This document shows positions 33,986 to 44,679 of a stretch of DNA of 64,000 nucleotides, piece by piece. A program made the translations under genes and the position numbers. The stretch is from Leptobrachium leishanense (lineage: Eukaryota > Chordata > Amphibia > Anura > Megophryidae), in NCBI GenBank assembly GCA_009667805.1, contig CM019075.1:17476376-17540375 (forward strand), read 5' to 3'. Below the pieces are notes generated by a model, which worked only from the letters and a program-made list of their open reading frames with translations, had not been told where the DNA came from and did not search any database. Position 1 is the stretch's first letter. Each line of letters starts with the position of its first letter.

Positions 33986-34309
33986 GGCAAGCCGGCCCAG
34001 CGCCGGCTTCCAGTATCGGCGGGATGTATCGGGCCGTTTGCACGAGTAACAAGTACTCGTGCAAACGGCAATATCGGCCCCGATACCGATACTAGTATCG
34101 GTATCGGTGCATCCCTAATAAAAACATTAATTTTGATTGATGTATTTTTAACAATCTGTTAATATATTTGTTATGCCATCGACCAATTGATTAATATAAA
34201 TCATTTGTTGTATGAATTAAAGATGGCATAGTACATTCTTTCAGTTCTAAAGAGTGTAATTACTTATCTAAAAGAACTGATTGTATAAATTGACACCAGT
34301 GGGTTTTAC

Positions 34310-34900
34310 AAGAATGGGGTATGGTTGAACTCTTCATTAAGTCCCTTTGGATATTGGGACTCTAATGTGAAAATCCAAGGTGATTCTTTTTGTCTTAGTA
34401 CTTTTTCATAGTCACCTTTCCTTGGACCCATTGTGACTGCTTCTATCGCCTGAAAAGTTAGACAGTTTTCATCTCCATCATGGCTAGCCCATACATGGCG
34501 GGAAATTGGTGTTTCCGTTACATTTTTAACTGAATTGATATGTTGTTAGACTCTTCTTTTAAATTGCTGATATGTTTTGCCAACGTATTGCTTTTGGCAC
34601 TCGCAGGTGATGAGGTAAATAACTTTAGAAGTCATACAATTTATTGATTCTTTAATAGGAAAGCTTTTATGAGTAACTGTACTTTTAAAGGACTTCGATT
34701 TTTTTAATGTAAGGACATGCTTTACATTGTCCACATTTACGTACACCAGGTTTAGCTTTCAGCTAGTTTCCTTTTGGAACATCTTTCTTAAAAAAAAACT
34801 ATGAACCAAAATATCTTTAAGATGCGTAGATCTGCGTGCTGTAGATGAGGATTAAGACCAGAGGTCCCTCTTCCAAATAAGGTATTAAAGGAAGAACATA
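34310..34900 (-). pseudogene. PLE-3 GIY-YIG endonuclease fragment
   Basis: The - strand reads KESINCMTSKVIYLITCECQ, then KQYVGKTYQQFKRRV. This is the GIY-YIG core (VIYLI..C.CQKQYVGKT). A downstream frame carries TPISRHVWASHDGD, VTMGPRKGDYEK and PWIFTLESQYPKGLNEEF. One stop or frameshift near 34546 separates the two parts. The endonuclease belongs to the same PLE type as the other two copies but is clearly diverged. Confidence 0.72.
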
Positions 34901-35215
34901 GTTACATAGGCTGAAAAAAGACATGCGTCCATCGGGTTCAGCCTCTCCCACATAACCTACTGCTGTTGATGCAAAAGAAGGCAAAAAACCCAGTCTGAAT
35001 GCTTGCCAATATGCAACATACTGGGGAAAAATTCCTTCTTGACCCCAGAATGGCAGTCAGATTTCTCCTTGGATCAAGAAGCTTTTACCCACATATTAAA
35101 TATTATAACCCTTAATATTCTGTGTCTGCAGGAAGTCATCCAGTCGTTTTTTAAAAGTCTGTACAGACTCTGACCCAACCACCTCAACAGGCAGAGAATT
35201 CCACAACATATAACC
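34888..35215. repeat. Interspersed repeat common in amphibian genomes
   Basis: The segment contains ACATAGTTACATAGGCTGAA, GTCCATCGGGTTCAGCC, CTACTGCTGTTGAT and AGAATTCCACAACAT, an arrangement I recognise from amphibian genomes. I cannot name the superfamily with confidence. It abuts the PLE-3 coding fragment. Confidence 0.5.
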
Positions 35216-35385
35216 GAATGGCATGGTATTCTATTACAGTGATCAATTAAATTAATGACATTTCTGACAAAGTTTGAACATGAGAATCTAGAGAGAGTAA
35301 AAAGCGATTTAGAAATTCAAATGAGCAATATGCAAAGTTATCAAACCAATACATAGTAATAGTCAATAAATTACAAAACAATCTA

Positions 35386-36179
35386 TGTCACGGAACGGAC
35401 TTTACACCCCGGCTGAAGGCTTTACACCCCGGCTGAAGGAAGTTAAGCCAAGCTTGTTTTCCCTTTTCATTTCCCCAATGTATACTGTGTCCCTGGTATG
35501 ATGTACTTTAATTGCTGTGCTGTGTGAGACTGCTTCCTACACTTGATGGATCCGTTCCCCAAAGACCTGGCACTTAACTGAATTGCCCCTTTACCCCTAG
35601 GTCCGTAGGACAAAGGACCGCATGGCACAAAATGGAGACTTTTGAAAACCAGCCAGAAGCAGTTCAGATCAGGTCCAGCCGCGATCCGGGTCACTGCGCA
35701 AAGCGGATCACCACGCGTTTCAGATCAGCCAGCCAATCCGAATCTCAGAAAATGTCAAGACTCATTTTCCTAAGCTGGCGGACCATGTTGAAACCAGTAC
35801 ACGACTAAAATGGAGCCTCCAGACTTGAAATGAACAAATCAGAACTATTGGGGTGGACAGGAAGTTTGAAAGTGTGTGTGTGTGTTAACGGAGCATAAAT
35901 ACTGGTGTGTTTTTCAAAAAAGCCAGACGATTCTGTTTTAAACGTACAGCCTGTCTGGTGTTTCATTTCAGGGTACTTTCTTTTCTCTGACTCAGCGGGC
36001 ACAGAGCGGCCGTCTGGGTACCTGGCCGAAAAATCGATTCACCGGATCCGGATCAGCGAATCCATCCCCAGCATTCAGGCTGCTCGAGGCACTGAGTTCC
36101 GAGTAACTCAGCAGCCGGGCTGATCCAGGCAAGGGGGTGCCGGGAGAGCAAGACAGGCTGACAAGCGAGGTCTGTCCCA
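35386..36179 (+). mobile_element. LTR copy 1 (same family as 50258-50989)
   Basis: It begins TGTCACGGAAC and ends near TGTCCCA. Shared with the other copy are GAGCATAAATACTGGTGTGT followed by TTTTTCAA, then GCCTG.CTGGTGT, CACAGAGCGGCC, CAGGCTGCTCGAGGCACTGA and GGAGAGCAAGACAG. ATAAATA could serve as a TATA box. No gag or pol is adjacent, so it is a solo or truncated LTR. A target duplication is not clear. Confidence 0.65.
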
Positions 36180-36480
36180 GATCGACTCTGTAGATCAGCC
36201 GGAACAATCGATTCACCGGATCCGATTCACTGAATCGGAAGCATGCATCCGGATCGGCGATCCGATTCAGAGGCGATCCGATTAGGCTAGTGTCAGACGA
36301 GCATCTTTGGAGAGCGGAAGGAACATCCGTGAGAGTGGATGTTCCTTCCACTCGACGCCCGTCTTGCCACCACTCAGTGCGCTCAGTGCTACAAAGCGCT
36401 ATTCAGAATCGCGCTTTGCATCTCCGTCAACACGCGTCCTAGCGCTTTGCCGGAGAGGCTTGGATAACGGACACTTGTTG
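36180..36480. other. Sequence with repeated GATCC/ATTCA motifs and a hairpin
   Basis: After the LTR, 36200-36290 is rich in CGATTCACCGGATCCG-like words that also occur inside the LTR at about 36033-36060. A perfect hairpin lies at 36316-36349: GGAAGGAACATCC, an 8-nt loop, then GGATGTTCCTTCC. No gene is visible. Confidence 0.5.
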
Positions 36481-36850
36481 CGAGAAGAAATAACGAAGGG
36501 AAGTGGCCACCCTTTTCTTGGCCCAAGGTGCTTCAACCCAGATCCTGGACGTATTAGGCTCTGGAACGTGTAAGTGTGTTTATCTCACATACATTGCATA
36601 ATTTATCGAGGCAATATTGCGCTATTATTTTCTCTCTCACCTTCTTTCTCTCCCCGCACACTGGGAGCTGACTAGGATCAAAAGTAGGAGCCATTACACC
36701 AGGATAAACTCAAACTTCCATTATATGGTTGCTATTGATTCCCCTTTTGAGCACGGTTTACGCACACGTTTGCTTTTATAGGAGCCCTATATTTGGGCGA
36801 CTGGACCAGCTATATTGCACTTTTCTTTCGCACTTATTTGGACATTGTGT
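36480..36850 (+). repeat. PLE-2 5' pseudo-LTR-like segment
   Basis: It matches 45414-45479 plus 47860-48143 over almost its whole length. Shared words include GAAGGGAAGTGGCCACCC, GTATTAGGCTCTGGAACGTG, ACTGGGAGCTGACTAGGATC and GGAGCC.TATATTTGGGCGA. The two copies are in direct orientation on either side of the PLE-2 body, as expected for PLE pseudo-LTRs. Confidence 0.6.
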
Positions 36851-37325
36851 GCACCCCCAAAGGAGACCATGGCGAGGTAACCAGAGGAGAAGACAACCAT
36901 CAATATAACCCGCCTCTTCCCATCAAGAACCGATATGAAGTTTTAGAAAACCGAGTGGATTTTCACAAGACCCACCACTCACCAAGCAGGAACCTCAGCA
37001 CCCTAAGAAGAGGCTGGCCTCCGGGCAAAAGACCATATCAAGAAGAGGATGCAGATCAGGGAGAACTAGAAGAAGACAGAACAGAAGAAGAAGAAAGGAG
37101 AAACATAGCAGGATAGAGGGATCTACAATCTAACTGATACCCCACTCACAAATGCTCAAACTACACTTTTGAAGAAAGGGATGAAATTTGCCCCCACAGC
37201 ATGGACTTGTTTGATGTATATATAGATCTTCAGAAGTTCAAAAAGAACCTTTTGGTTGAAGAAATATTTTCTAAAGAATCCCGTAGAATGACCAGTCACT
37301 GTTCAATTTTATCAGCATACGAGCC
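36793..37325 (+). pseudogene. PLE-2 N-terminal region
   Basis: A 107-residue frame starts MGDWTSYIALFFRTYLDIVC and becomes rich in R and E. After a stop near 37115, other frames carry LLKKGMKFAPT and DLFDVYIDLQKFKKNL, equivalent to the QKGLKYAPTT and FDTYVDLQKFKRQL blocks of PLE-1. The coding sequence is broken by stops. Confidence 0.65.
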
Positions 37326-37329
37326 TTAA

Positions 37330-38542
37330 CCCCTTAAGGACGGGAGTAATTTTACAACTTCGGTGCTGTTTCGGAAGTAGAAGTTTGCTGAGCTCATTTT
37401 GACCGTTTTTAAGTCACGTATTATTATACCACCCGGACAAATTATATATCGTTCTTTCCGGCAGACTCGGCAGATTAATAATATATCATTATTATATGTA
37501 TATGTCATGCCCTGACAAAATGCTATAACAACAAATGTAAAAATAATGTGAATTTTCAATAAAATTTCAATCTTCCACAGTGCGTATTTTTTTTTTAAAT
37601 TTTATTATCCGAGCCTTTGCAGTCATATGCTATGGGGTACACTTGTTAACAAAATTTGAACGGGGAACCCATATTTTTTTTGGGGAGAAATTGTGTGATT
37701 TTAGCTAAACCCCCCAAAAAAAATTATTAGTGAAGCATCATTGTTCACATTATAATTGAAATGTGAGCAATAGTGCTGCATTAAAAAAACAACACGTTTT
37801 TATTTTTTTATTATTTATTTTTTTATTATTTTCCTTTTTTAATATCTTACACTCTTCTTTTACTTTTACCATGGTCATGTTTGATATCATTGGAAAGGCC
37901 ATGCCCTGGCCTTTCCAGCAATTTCATACATGACTCCCTCGCTGCCACCGATCAGGAGATAAAGGGGTTCAAACCCCCCTATCTCTATGGGATTACCATA
38001 GGAAATCCCTTTGCAGCTAGGGGGTTCCCCGGTTAATTGACATCATCGCACGTGACGCGGGGGGACCCAGAGGTGGGGGCTGCCATCAAAGATGGCGGCC
38101 CCCACCGGAAAAAGGACATGGTCTTGCACCGATTGGTGCCAGGCCGTGACATGGCAAATAAGGGGTTAACCCCCTACATCGCTGGAAAGGTCAGACTGTG
38201 ACCCTTCCAGCGATGCAGGCCACAGCCTCCTAGTCCCCGGCGTTGGGGAGATAGAGGGATCCAAAGGATCCCCCCTCCCCTTCAGGCGCTTCCCCTGCTC
38301 CGGCGGGGGGGGACAATGCCTGAAACTGACGTCATCGGGCCCCCAGCGCGATGACGTCAGAGCGCCGGAGGAGTAAACCCTGCCGATCTGACTCCGTGGG
38401 ACTCAGATCAGCGAGGGAGCCGCCGGAGGAGGTGAGTATCTGCTGAGGGGGGCTGCAAACGCCGCAAACGTACCATTACGTCCTGCGGCATCAAAGCCCG
38501 CCTAATGCAGGACGTAATTGTACGTCCTGCGGCGTTAAGGGG
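37330..38542. mobile_element. TTAA-flanked MITE, third family
   Basis: The ends are CCCCTTAAGGACG and the complement of CCCCTTAACGCCGCAGGACG, with TTAA at 37326-37329 and 38543-38546. The interior is 1.2 kb, AT-rich at the left and GC-rich at the right, with CTGACGTCATCG facing CGCGATGACGTCAG near 38330-38356. There is no transposase. It splits the N-terminal coding part of PLE-2. Confidence 0.82.
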
Positions 38543-38546
38543 TTAA

Positions 38547-38937
38547 AGAAAAATCCACTTACTGTCCCAAGTCCCTTATCTCTCAAGAGATAAACACATT
38601 TGAACAAATGATCATGGAGGACCTGGGAAAAATTTAATTGTCCACGAAAGCTGATAACTTTACGAAGAAAGAAAGAGAAGCTCTTAGGGAGCTAACTTCG
38701 AATGACCAAATTGAAATTAAACCAGCTGATAAAGGTGGAGGGACATATCATGTCCGCAGCATTTTATAAGGAGGAAGCCAATAGAATCCTTGGAGACACA
38801 GATACATACCAAAAACTAAATAAAAACCTTACGGAAGAGATCCAGCTTAATTTCGCAGAGAATCTAGAACAAGGACACACTGGGCATCTTAAACAATCAA
38901 GAATCTAAATATTTGAAGGTGGATGAAACGGACACAG
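38547..38937 (+). pseudogene. PLE-2 RT N-terminal fragment
   Basis: After the MITE the reading continues with ELTSNDQIEIKPADKGGG, the PADKG motif of PLE RTs, then EEANRILGDTDTYQKLNKNL. Both match PLE-1 (KPADKGRG, NTECRRLLNDPQTCKKLDKD). The end NNQESKYL is followed by the LTR insertion. Frames differ, so it is not functional. Confidence 0.7.
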
Positions 38938-39855
38938 TGGCGCTCGCACAAGAGTAGCGAGGTTGAGATCCTTTTGGACGGATTTATCGGTTTGATGTTA
39001 GCAAAATAAACAGTACTTTCAAACTTATACTCCAAAGCCAAAGAGTATGACAAGACAAGAGAACTGCTACTAAGCTCCAAAGGTTGAGACCAACGGACAA
39101 CTTAGAGCACACAACAAGACATCAGATCGCAAGACAGAAACGGTAGTACTGAGACATTCGGCAGGACAGGCAATGAATTGATCAGACTGCAGGGTAGTCA
39201 ACACACTGACAGATTTTACATTTTGAGACCACCTTGATCGGGTACTTGTAACTTGTGATTACCAGGGTTTGTAGATACACACACAGGTTTAGGGATCGTA
39301 CTAGCCTGGGTACTTTTGGGCAAATGAGCAAGCTGAACGCAAGCTGATGACCAACAGTCTTTCGTATTCGCAGATGGTACATGCGCATCAGATCGTAACT
39401 CAGACCCCTTAGACGTGGAGCAAACCTCCGATAAGGCTGCAGTACGAAAACCAGGGTGAGAGGGGAATCTCTCCACGAAATGAGTAAAACCCCAAACAGC
39501 GTGCATGGGGTTAAACCTACAGCGCACAACACTAGTCACCACTATAGCATAGATCATAGATTGATCAGAGACAAGCCCGGTCAAAATCAGGAGCAGGAAT
39601 CGTAGACAAGCTGGGTCGGCAACAGATTAGGCAACAATGAATGATAGGAAGCAATGCAGGAACAGAACTCCATGTCAGGGCGACGAGGCAACTCCTCGCG
39701 CCCTTCTTTAAACCCGGCGGCTCCTAGTGTCCATGCCAGGCCCCGCCCCCTCGGATGCCGCTCGGCCATTACATGGTGCTGGCATTCGACCAGTTCTTGG
39801 CACTGAACCTTGCCCAGAGCCCCCAGGAAGCATAGCAGGGGCTGAGGATGTAACA
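38938..39855 (-). mobile_element. Solo LTR inserted in PLE-2
   Basis: On the - strand it starts TGTTACATCCTCAGCC at 39855, contains GGTTTAAAGAAGG as a possible TATA region, and ends near GCGAGCG or GCGCCA. ACAGTGG occurs at both boundaries (38934-38940 and 39853-39859), so the exact target duplication (4-7 bp) is ambiguous. It interrupts the PLE RT between ESKYL and LVFHFLPK. No internal retroelement genes are present. Confidence 0.62.
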
Positions 39856-39859
39856 GTGG

Positions 39860-40441
39860 AGCACCCCAGAACTCTGGTATTTCACTTTTTACCCAAAATA
39901 TATAAGGATCTTAACAAGCCGCCTGGAAGACTAATTATTTCAGGAGCTGGCTCAGTTTCTAGCAGAGTATCCGAGTATCTGGATCACCTGCTCCAGCCCC
40001 ATGTAACCAACACCACGGCTCATTTTAAGGATACGACGGAGATCCTGAACATCTTAAGAGACGTAAGGGCTTGTGTTAGTGACCAGTGATGTACAATCAT
40101 TGTATACCATCATCCCACATGGAAAAGGGATTGAAGCTACTGAGTATTTTTTAAAGAAGGCTGATACACTACAACCTGAGCAAATTGATTTTATTTTATA
40201 GGGCATACATCTCATTTTAGAAAAGAATTACTTCTATTTTCAAGAAGATTTTTATTTGCTTGCAACTCAATGGCAATGCAATGGGGACACACTTTGCCCC
40301 ATCATATGCCAACCCTTTTATGTCCTTTTGGGAAGAATCCTTTTTATCTATGTATCAGGATAACCTAGTCTGCTATAAAAGATACATAGACGATAGCTTT
40401 TTAATTTGGAGAGGAGGTGAGAGTACTTTACAAGAATTTTT
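39860..40441 (+). pseudogene. PLE-2 reverse transcriptase, palm
   Basis: It carries FHFLPKIYKDLNKPPGRLII, SGAGSVSSRVSEYLDHLLQP, a TSDVQSLYTIIPH segment with the first catalytic aspartate, LQLNGNAMGTHFAPSYANPF, and YKRYIDDSFLIWRG with the YIDD motif. A stop after SDQ (40087) and a shift near 40255 interrupt it. It ends at the L1 insertion in TLQEF. Confidence 0.85.
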
Positions 40442-42091
40442 TTTTTTTATTCAAAATTTTGGTTTTATTAAAGAGTAACAAATACAGAAAGAGATAAAGC
40501 ATTGCGTGAAAAAATGATACATATAAGGGGATACAGATATCAAGAAGCGTGGTATAATGCGGAGGCATTCATAAGTTCTGGGAAATCGGGTCAAGGCTGG
40601 GCCATTCAGTGTCAAGGAATCAGCTAGTCGCCTAGGACCTGTCAGTTCTGATCAGTCACCCAAACCGTGATATCCAGCAAGTTTCAAGAATACCACAGCC
40701 TCCAAGGAGAGAATTAAGAATGAAGAGAGCATGAAGTAAGAAGAGAAAGAGAGGTCACCAGAAAAGAAAGGAAGAGTGGAAGAAACCGAAGGAAAGGAAG
40801 TTAGATAAAAGAGAGAGAGAGAGAGAGAGACAGAGAAGAGAGAAAAGAGAAAAGAGAAGAAAAAAAAAAAGGGGGGGTGGGGGGAGGAATCGCACACACA
40901 CCCGGCTCCGTACTGTCCATGGTACACCTGGGGGTAGGCCGGGGACGCAGGCCAGGGATCACCCAAAAGAACGAGGACCAGCGTACTCCTCAAATCTCAC
41001 CTCCCTCAATCGTCAAGGGGTCGGCAGTAGTGTTGTTAGTACCTCCAGACCTATATTCGTCCCAATAGAGCCAGGTGCCACAGAAGGCCTCTATTTGGCC
41101 ACTTTCCACTGCTACCAGGCGATCAACTGCTCTTAGCCGTTCTACCTCCTTCACCCACATTCTCCTGGAAGGAACCGTTCCAGTCCTCCAGTGTACTGGA
41201 ATCAACAATCTAGCCGCCAGTACAAGGCGTAAAGCTGCTGATTTTCGCATTGCCTTAATGGACGTCGGGAAGTGCAACAAAAGGTAAGTTGTGGCGGAGA
41301 AGGTCACCTCCAATGCCGAAATAGTGCAAACCCCATCATGGACCATCTTCCAGAACGGATTAAGGAGAGGGCAAGCCCACCAAATATGAAGGAAACTTCC
41401 CACCTCCGATCTGCATCGCCAGCAGAGGGGGTCTGAGGTAGGCTGAAACCGGTGTATCCGTTCAGGAGTCCAATACCACAAAGTGAGTATCTTATAGGCA
41501 TTTTCTGCACATTTCAGCCACGGAGATCCTCGGTGGGACAATGCATAGGTCATGGACCACGTTTCGTCGGAGAATGAGTCTCCTAGAATGTCATGCCATG
41601 TTGATGGAACTGAGGAGGGTCAGCAATGGAATCCTGTAATAAACGGTAGAGGGTGGATATGCTCCTAGCGAGTGGGATGCCCATTCTGTAGAAGTTCTCG
41701 AATGGAAGTAGGGGTCTTGTAAGGCTGAATCCAGCGTTGAGGGATTGAAGAAAGGACTTAATCTGGGCACAGTTAAATTGCTCTAAGAAAGTCGGTGGTG
41801 GAGAGTCATCTGCGGCTGTAAGTGGGGGTACCGTACCATCCTTCAAGAAGGACTGCGCGGTGATCCTATCTGGTAAGTCAAGTCTGTGCTTCAAGTCAGG
41901 GCACACCCCAGGGAGAAAGACCGGGTTGTGGTGCAGTGGTAAAAGAGGAGAAACAGCCGACGACAGAGACCTAGACATGCGAATCTTTCTCCACAGATGC
42001 AGGGTTGCTCGGGGTATGCTCCATTGGGCCTGTTGATCTTTTGAGTCCCTAGGTCGGATCCAGGGTAGGGTCCATAACGGAGCTTCCATGA
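40442..42091 (-). mobile_element. 5'-truncated L1 LINE inserted in PLE-2
   Basis: The insertion is bounded by a perfect 15-bp duplication TTTACAAGAATTTTT (40427-40441 and 42092-42106). Its - strand 3' end is at the left, marked by a T run (the poly-A tail on the other strand). The - strand encodes the ORF2 C-terminus. The 3' UTR has a GA-rich tract at about 40740-40870. This is textbook target-primed insertion. Confidence 0.9.
40990..42089 (-). pseudogene. L1 ORF2 C-terminal fragment
   Basis: Two frames (42089-41583 and 41553-40990) together cover the ORF2 tail. The second has ENAYKILTLWYWTPERIHRF then CWRCRSEVGSFLHIWWACP, the C-x2-C-x7-H-x4-C cysteine-rich motif of L1 ORF2p. A break near 41570 divides them. 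The endonuclease and RT domains were never copied (5' truncation). Confidence 0.85.
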
Positions 42092-42106
42092 TTTACAAGA
42101 ATTTTT

Positions 42107-42780
42107 AAAAACACTGGATCAGAACAATAGAGGCATAAAACTTACCACAACATGGAACAACGAGAGAATCAATTTTCTAGATTTGAATATACATCTACAA
42201 AATAACAAAATCCGGACTGAAACTTTCTTCAAGAAGGTAGAAATAGTTTTATTGAGACGTCAAGTTGCCACCTACCACAATGGCTCGACGGGGTCCCCAA
42301 AGGGCAATTCCTCAGAATTAGAAGAAAGTGTACGGACCTGGCCACTTATGACACACAGTCAGACAAATTGAAAAAGGATTTCATGGAAAAAGGATATAAT
42401 CCAGACCTACTTGAAAAAACAAGATTGGAAAGAACAGATGTAGAACGCAATACCATACTGAAGAAAAGACCAAAGAAAAACTTTGAATTTACTACAGATG
42501 TACCATTAATTTTTTCCTATAGCACTCAAAACAGATCCATCAGGAAAGCAGTAAGGAAACATTGGCCAATTCTGAGAAAAGACCCACTACTGAAAGATAT
42601 CTTACCTGAAAACCCGAGAATGATTTGCCGAGGTGTAGGCAACATTAAGATAAAAACTGACCCACAAGCACACAAAGAAGAACCATGCAAGACCCGAGTA
42701 TTTCGGTATAAAGAAGGGTTTACACCAACTGCCTCAGCTGCCGAAATACAAAAAGCAGAAAGCAGGTCATCACGCAAGTA
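42107..42780 (+). pseudogene. PLE-2 RT thumb region
   Basis: It includes RINFLDLNIHLQNNKIRTET, then GNSSELEESVRTWPL, KKDFMEKGYNPDLLEK, IRKAVRKHWPILRKDPLLKD and PENPRMICRGVGNIK. These parallel PLE-1 (VDFLDLNI, DFRERGYREDPL, YWPFLERDPVLNN, VIYRGSDTIK). Two overlapping frames show one indel near 42370. Confidence 0.8.
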
Positions 42781-42816
42781 GATGGAATTACAGGACCCAT
42801 AAGAATAAAGGACGTT

Positions 42817-43125
42817 ATGATTTGCTTTAAAAGGAACGTAATTTACCTACTTATATGTCCTTGTGGCTTGAAGAATGTGGGAAGAACTACCAGACCTCTT
42901 AACATCCGCATTCAGGAACATATTAGGAAAGGGTGCGACAATCACAGCGTCCCTCTGCACTTTAAAATTAAACATGCCCAGAACCCGAAGGACTCATCTT
43001 CATAGGTATAAAGAAAGTTGAGACACCATTGAGAGGTGGCAACTTTGAAAAGTTGATCGGGAAAGAAGAAATGAGTTGGATCTTGAATCTAGGCACACTA
43101 CAGCTACAAGGACTCAATGCTGACT
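42817..43125 (+). pseudogene. PLE-2 GIY-YIG endonuclease
   Basis: It reads VIYLLICPCGLKNVGRTTRP, then LNIRIQEHIRKG and HSVPLHFKIKHAQNP. In the motif, the tyrosine of YVG/YIG is N (KNVG), a change that would probably impair catalysis. After a stop at 43003 another frame continues with KVETPLRGG and MSWILNLGTLQLQGLN to about 43125. Confidence 0.8.
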
Positions 43126-43448
43126 GAGTTGTGTCACTTTTTTAACTGACTACTACTCCTCCTATCCTGTTTTATTCTATTAAAGTTTTAGTCTGAATAT
43201 TGCCCTATATTGTTTTAATCTTATCCATATTTTATACTCTTATATAATCCTATTTCCATATATTTTTAATAATCACCCTTATGTCGTTATTCACGTTCGT
43301 CCACTATTAACGTAGCCTTCAATATTGCTAATAATCTCTGGTTTCCATTTATAGTCTATTTACCCAATGTAAATATACAAGATAGCCCGCGGACATGAGT
43401 TCACCCCCCTCCCCTCATTTTTTTTGCACTGAAGCAGTTACTTTTTAA

Positions 43449-44077
43449 CCTCCCTGGCGGTCTAATTTTTTCAAAATTTTGTGTCTAAAAGCGTCTCAAT
43501 TTTTTTTTTTTTTAAAAGAAATGTGTTTTTGTACATAGTTAGCCTGTAATAATTAGGAATCACGCAATGAAATCTGTGCAATCAAGAGTCCTTACTGGTA
43601 AAATCTTTTATAAATAAATACATTTTTTAAAAAATAGTAAATACACTGAGTCCGATAAAGTTTGAAACATGACATAATAATTTATTATCCCAAAAATAAT
43701 TATCCAAAATCATGCAAATAAATGATATTAAATAAAATACAACAAAAAACACTGAAATCTGTCTGAAAACAAGGGTGAGATTATGTATGGTCTGTTTCTT
43801 ATCCTGTAGTGCCATTTAGTGCCCGTTCATAAACATTGCACATTGGAATACAGTGTATTATAAAAAAAAATTAAGTTTGCTGCCTGGTCCCGCCCCCTGC
43901 ATCGTGTGACTCGCAGGTAGTCTTACCAGGAAGCAACTCGCCGCGATTACACTGCGGGGGACAGCAAGGGAGCGCAGGAGGAGGTGAGTATGCATCCAGC
44001 CCGAGGGTGGCTCGGGGTTACCGTTCACTGTAGTGAAATTTAAGCCCGAGTCACACTCGGGAATACCACCAGGGAGG
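43449..44077. mobile_element. TTAA-flanked MITE (piggyBac-like type), copy 2
   Basis: It has the same ends as 9211-9823: CCTCCCTGGCGGTCTAAT and ACCACCAGGGAGG, with TTAA at 43445-43448 and 44078-44081. Internal sequence is also shared, including GTGTCTAAAAGCGTCTCAA and GGTCTGTTTCTTATCCTG. It lies in the 3' non-coding region of PLE-2. Confidence 0.88.
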
Positions 44078-44635
44078 TTAACACTCATTTTTGGCACAAT
44101 TTGCCTTTTCATATGCACAAGGCATACTGGTGTATATATACAGTATACCCAGATTTAAAATTTTAGCCACACTTTTAACCATTTATAGTGTTGAAGTATT
44201 CCCTACCATCAGCATTCACTTAGCTAATAAAGTCCAGAGAGTCATACGGTTCCAGAGTGCAATTCACACATATAAAATGCTCCACTTATTTATATCGCTT
44301 GGTATCCCACAGTAGGAGGGCTTAGTTACCAGTATGCTCCCATTTTTTAGTTTATTTATGATTTACTAATCGAAATTCACTATAATTATGTAGCAAGCGA
44401 GAAATCATGAGCAATCAAGTGAAATGCAAATATGAGATGCTGGAAAGCAGTTCCAAAATGGTTGCGACGCAGCTTGATGACGCGGCATGCATCATGAACG
44501 CGGGTCCCGCGAACCCGGAAGTGGACCCTTTCTGCACCATGCGAGTGGCTTCTCACAAACACTCCGTGCTCTCTGGATATAAGGAGACCTTTGCAGAGCC
44601 TCAGATCCCCCCCCTTTTTATTTATCCACCTGTAA

Positions 44636-44679
44636 GTTGACTGAGGAAGGTACTGAATAGTGCCAAAACGCATCTCAAC
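44636..44679 (+). ncRNA. Hammerhead-like motif (HHR-D), catalytic G changed
   Basis: Stem I is GTTGA pairing with TCAAC. The core CTGAGGA is intact. Stem II is GGTACT with AGTGCC and a GAAT loop, six pairs with one wobble. The next box reads AAAA instead of GAAA, so the general-base G12 is lost. Stem III ACGCAT has one mismatch, and the cleavage triplet is ATC. It lies about 1.5 kb past the PLE-2 endonuclease in the same orientation, with a MITE in between. Confidence 0.7.

Larger units (their letters stand above)
32941..34117. mobile_element. Non-autonomous hAT element, perfect 8-bp TSD
   Basis: The left end TAGGATGTAACGATACAC and the right end GTATCGGTGCATCCCTA are imperfect inverted repeats. 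ATAAAAAC is duplicated exactly at 32933-32940 and 34118-34125. The subterminal right part is rich in CGATACCGATAC, typical of a common vertebrate hAT MITE group. It contains a 21-bp minisatellite and a long GC-rich inverted repeat but no transposase. Long open frames at 33003-33868 are artefacts of the 21-bp unit. Confidence 0.9.
32551..34900 (-). mobile_element. Penelope-like element 3 (PLE-3), 3' part only, interrupted
   Basis: On the - strand, an endonuclease fragment (about 34746-34310) is followed by non-coding sequence with a hammerhead motif at 32593-32551. A hAT element (32941-34117) lies between them. No RT is visible upstream before the repeat at 34888, so this is a 5'-truncated or partly lost PLE. 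The three-part order matches PLE-1. Confidence 0.65.

Noticed and set aside
37326..38546. Assignment to a named piggyBac or Kolobok family
   Set aside because: TTAA duplications occur in both superfamilies and no transposase is present, so only the target type can be stated.
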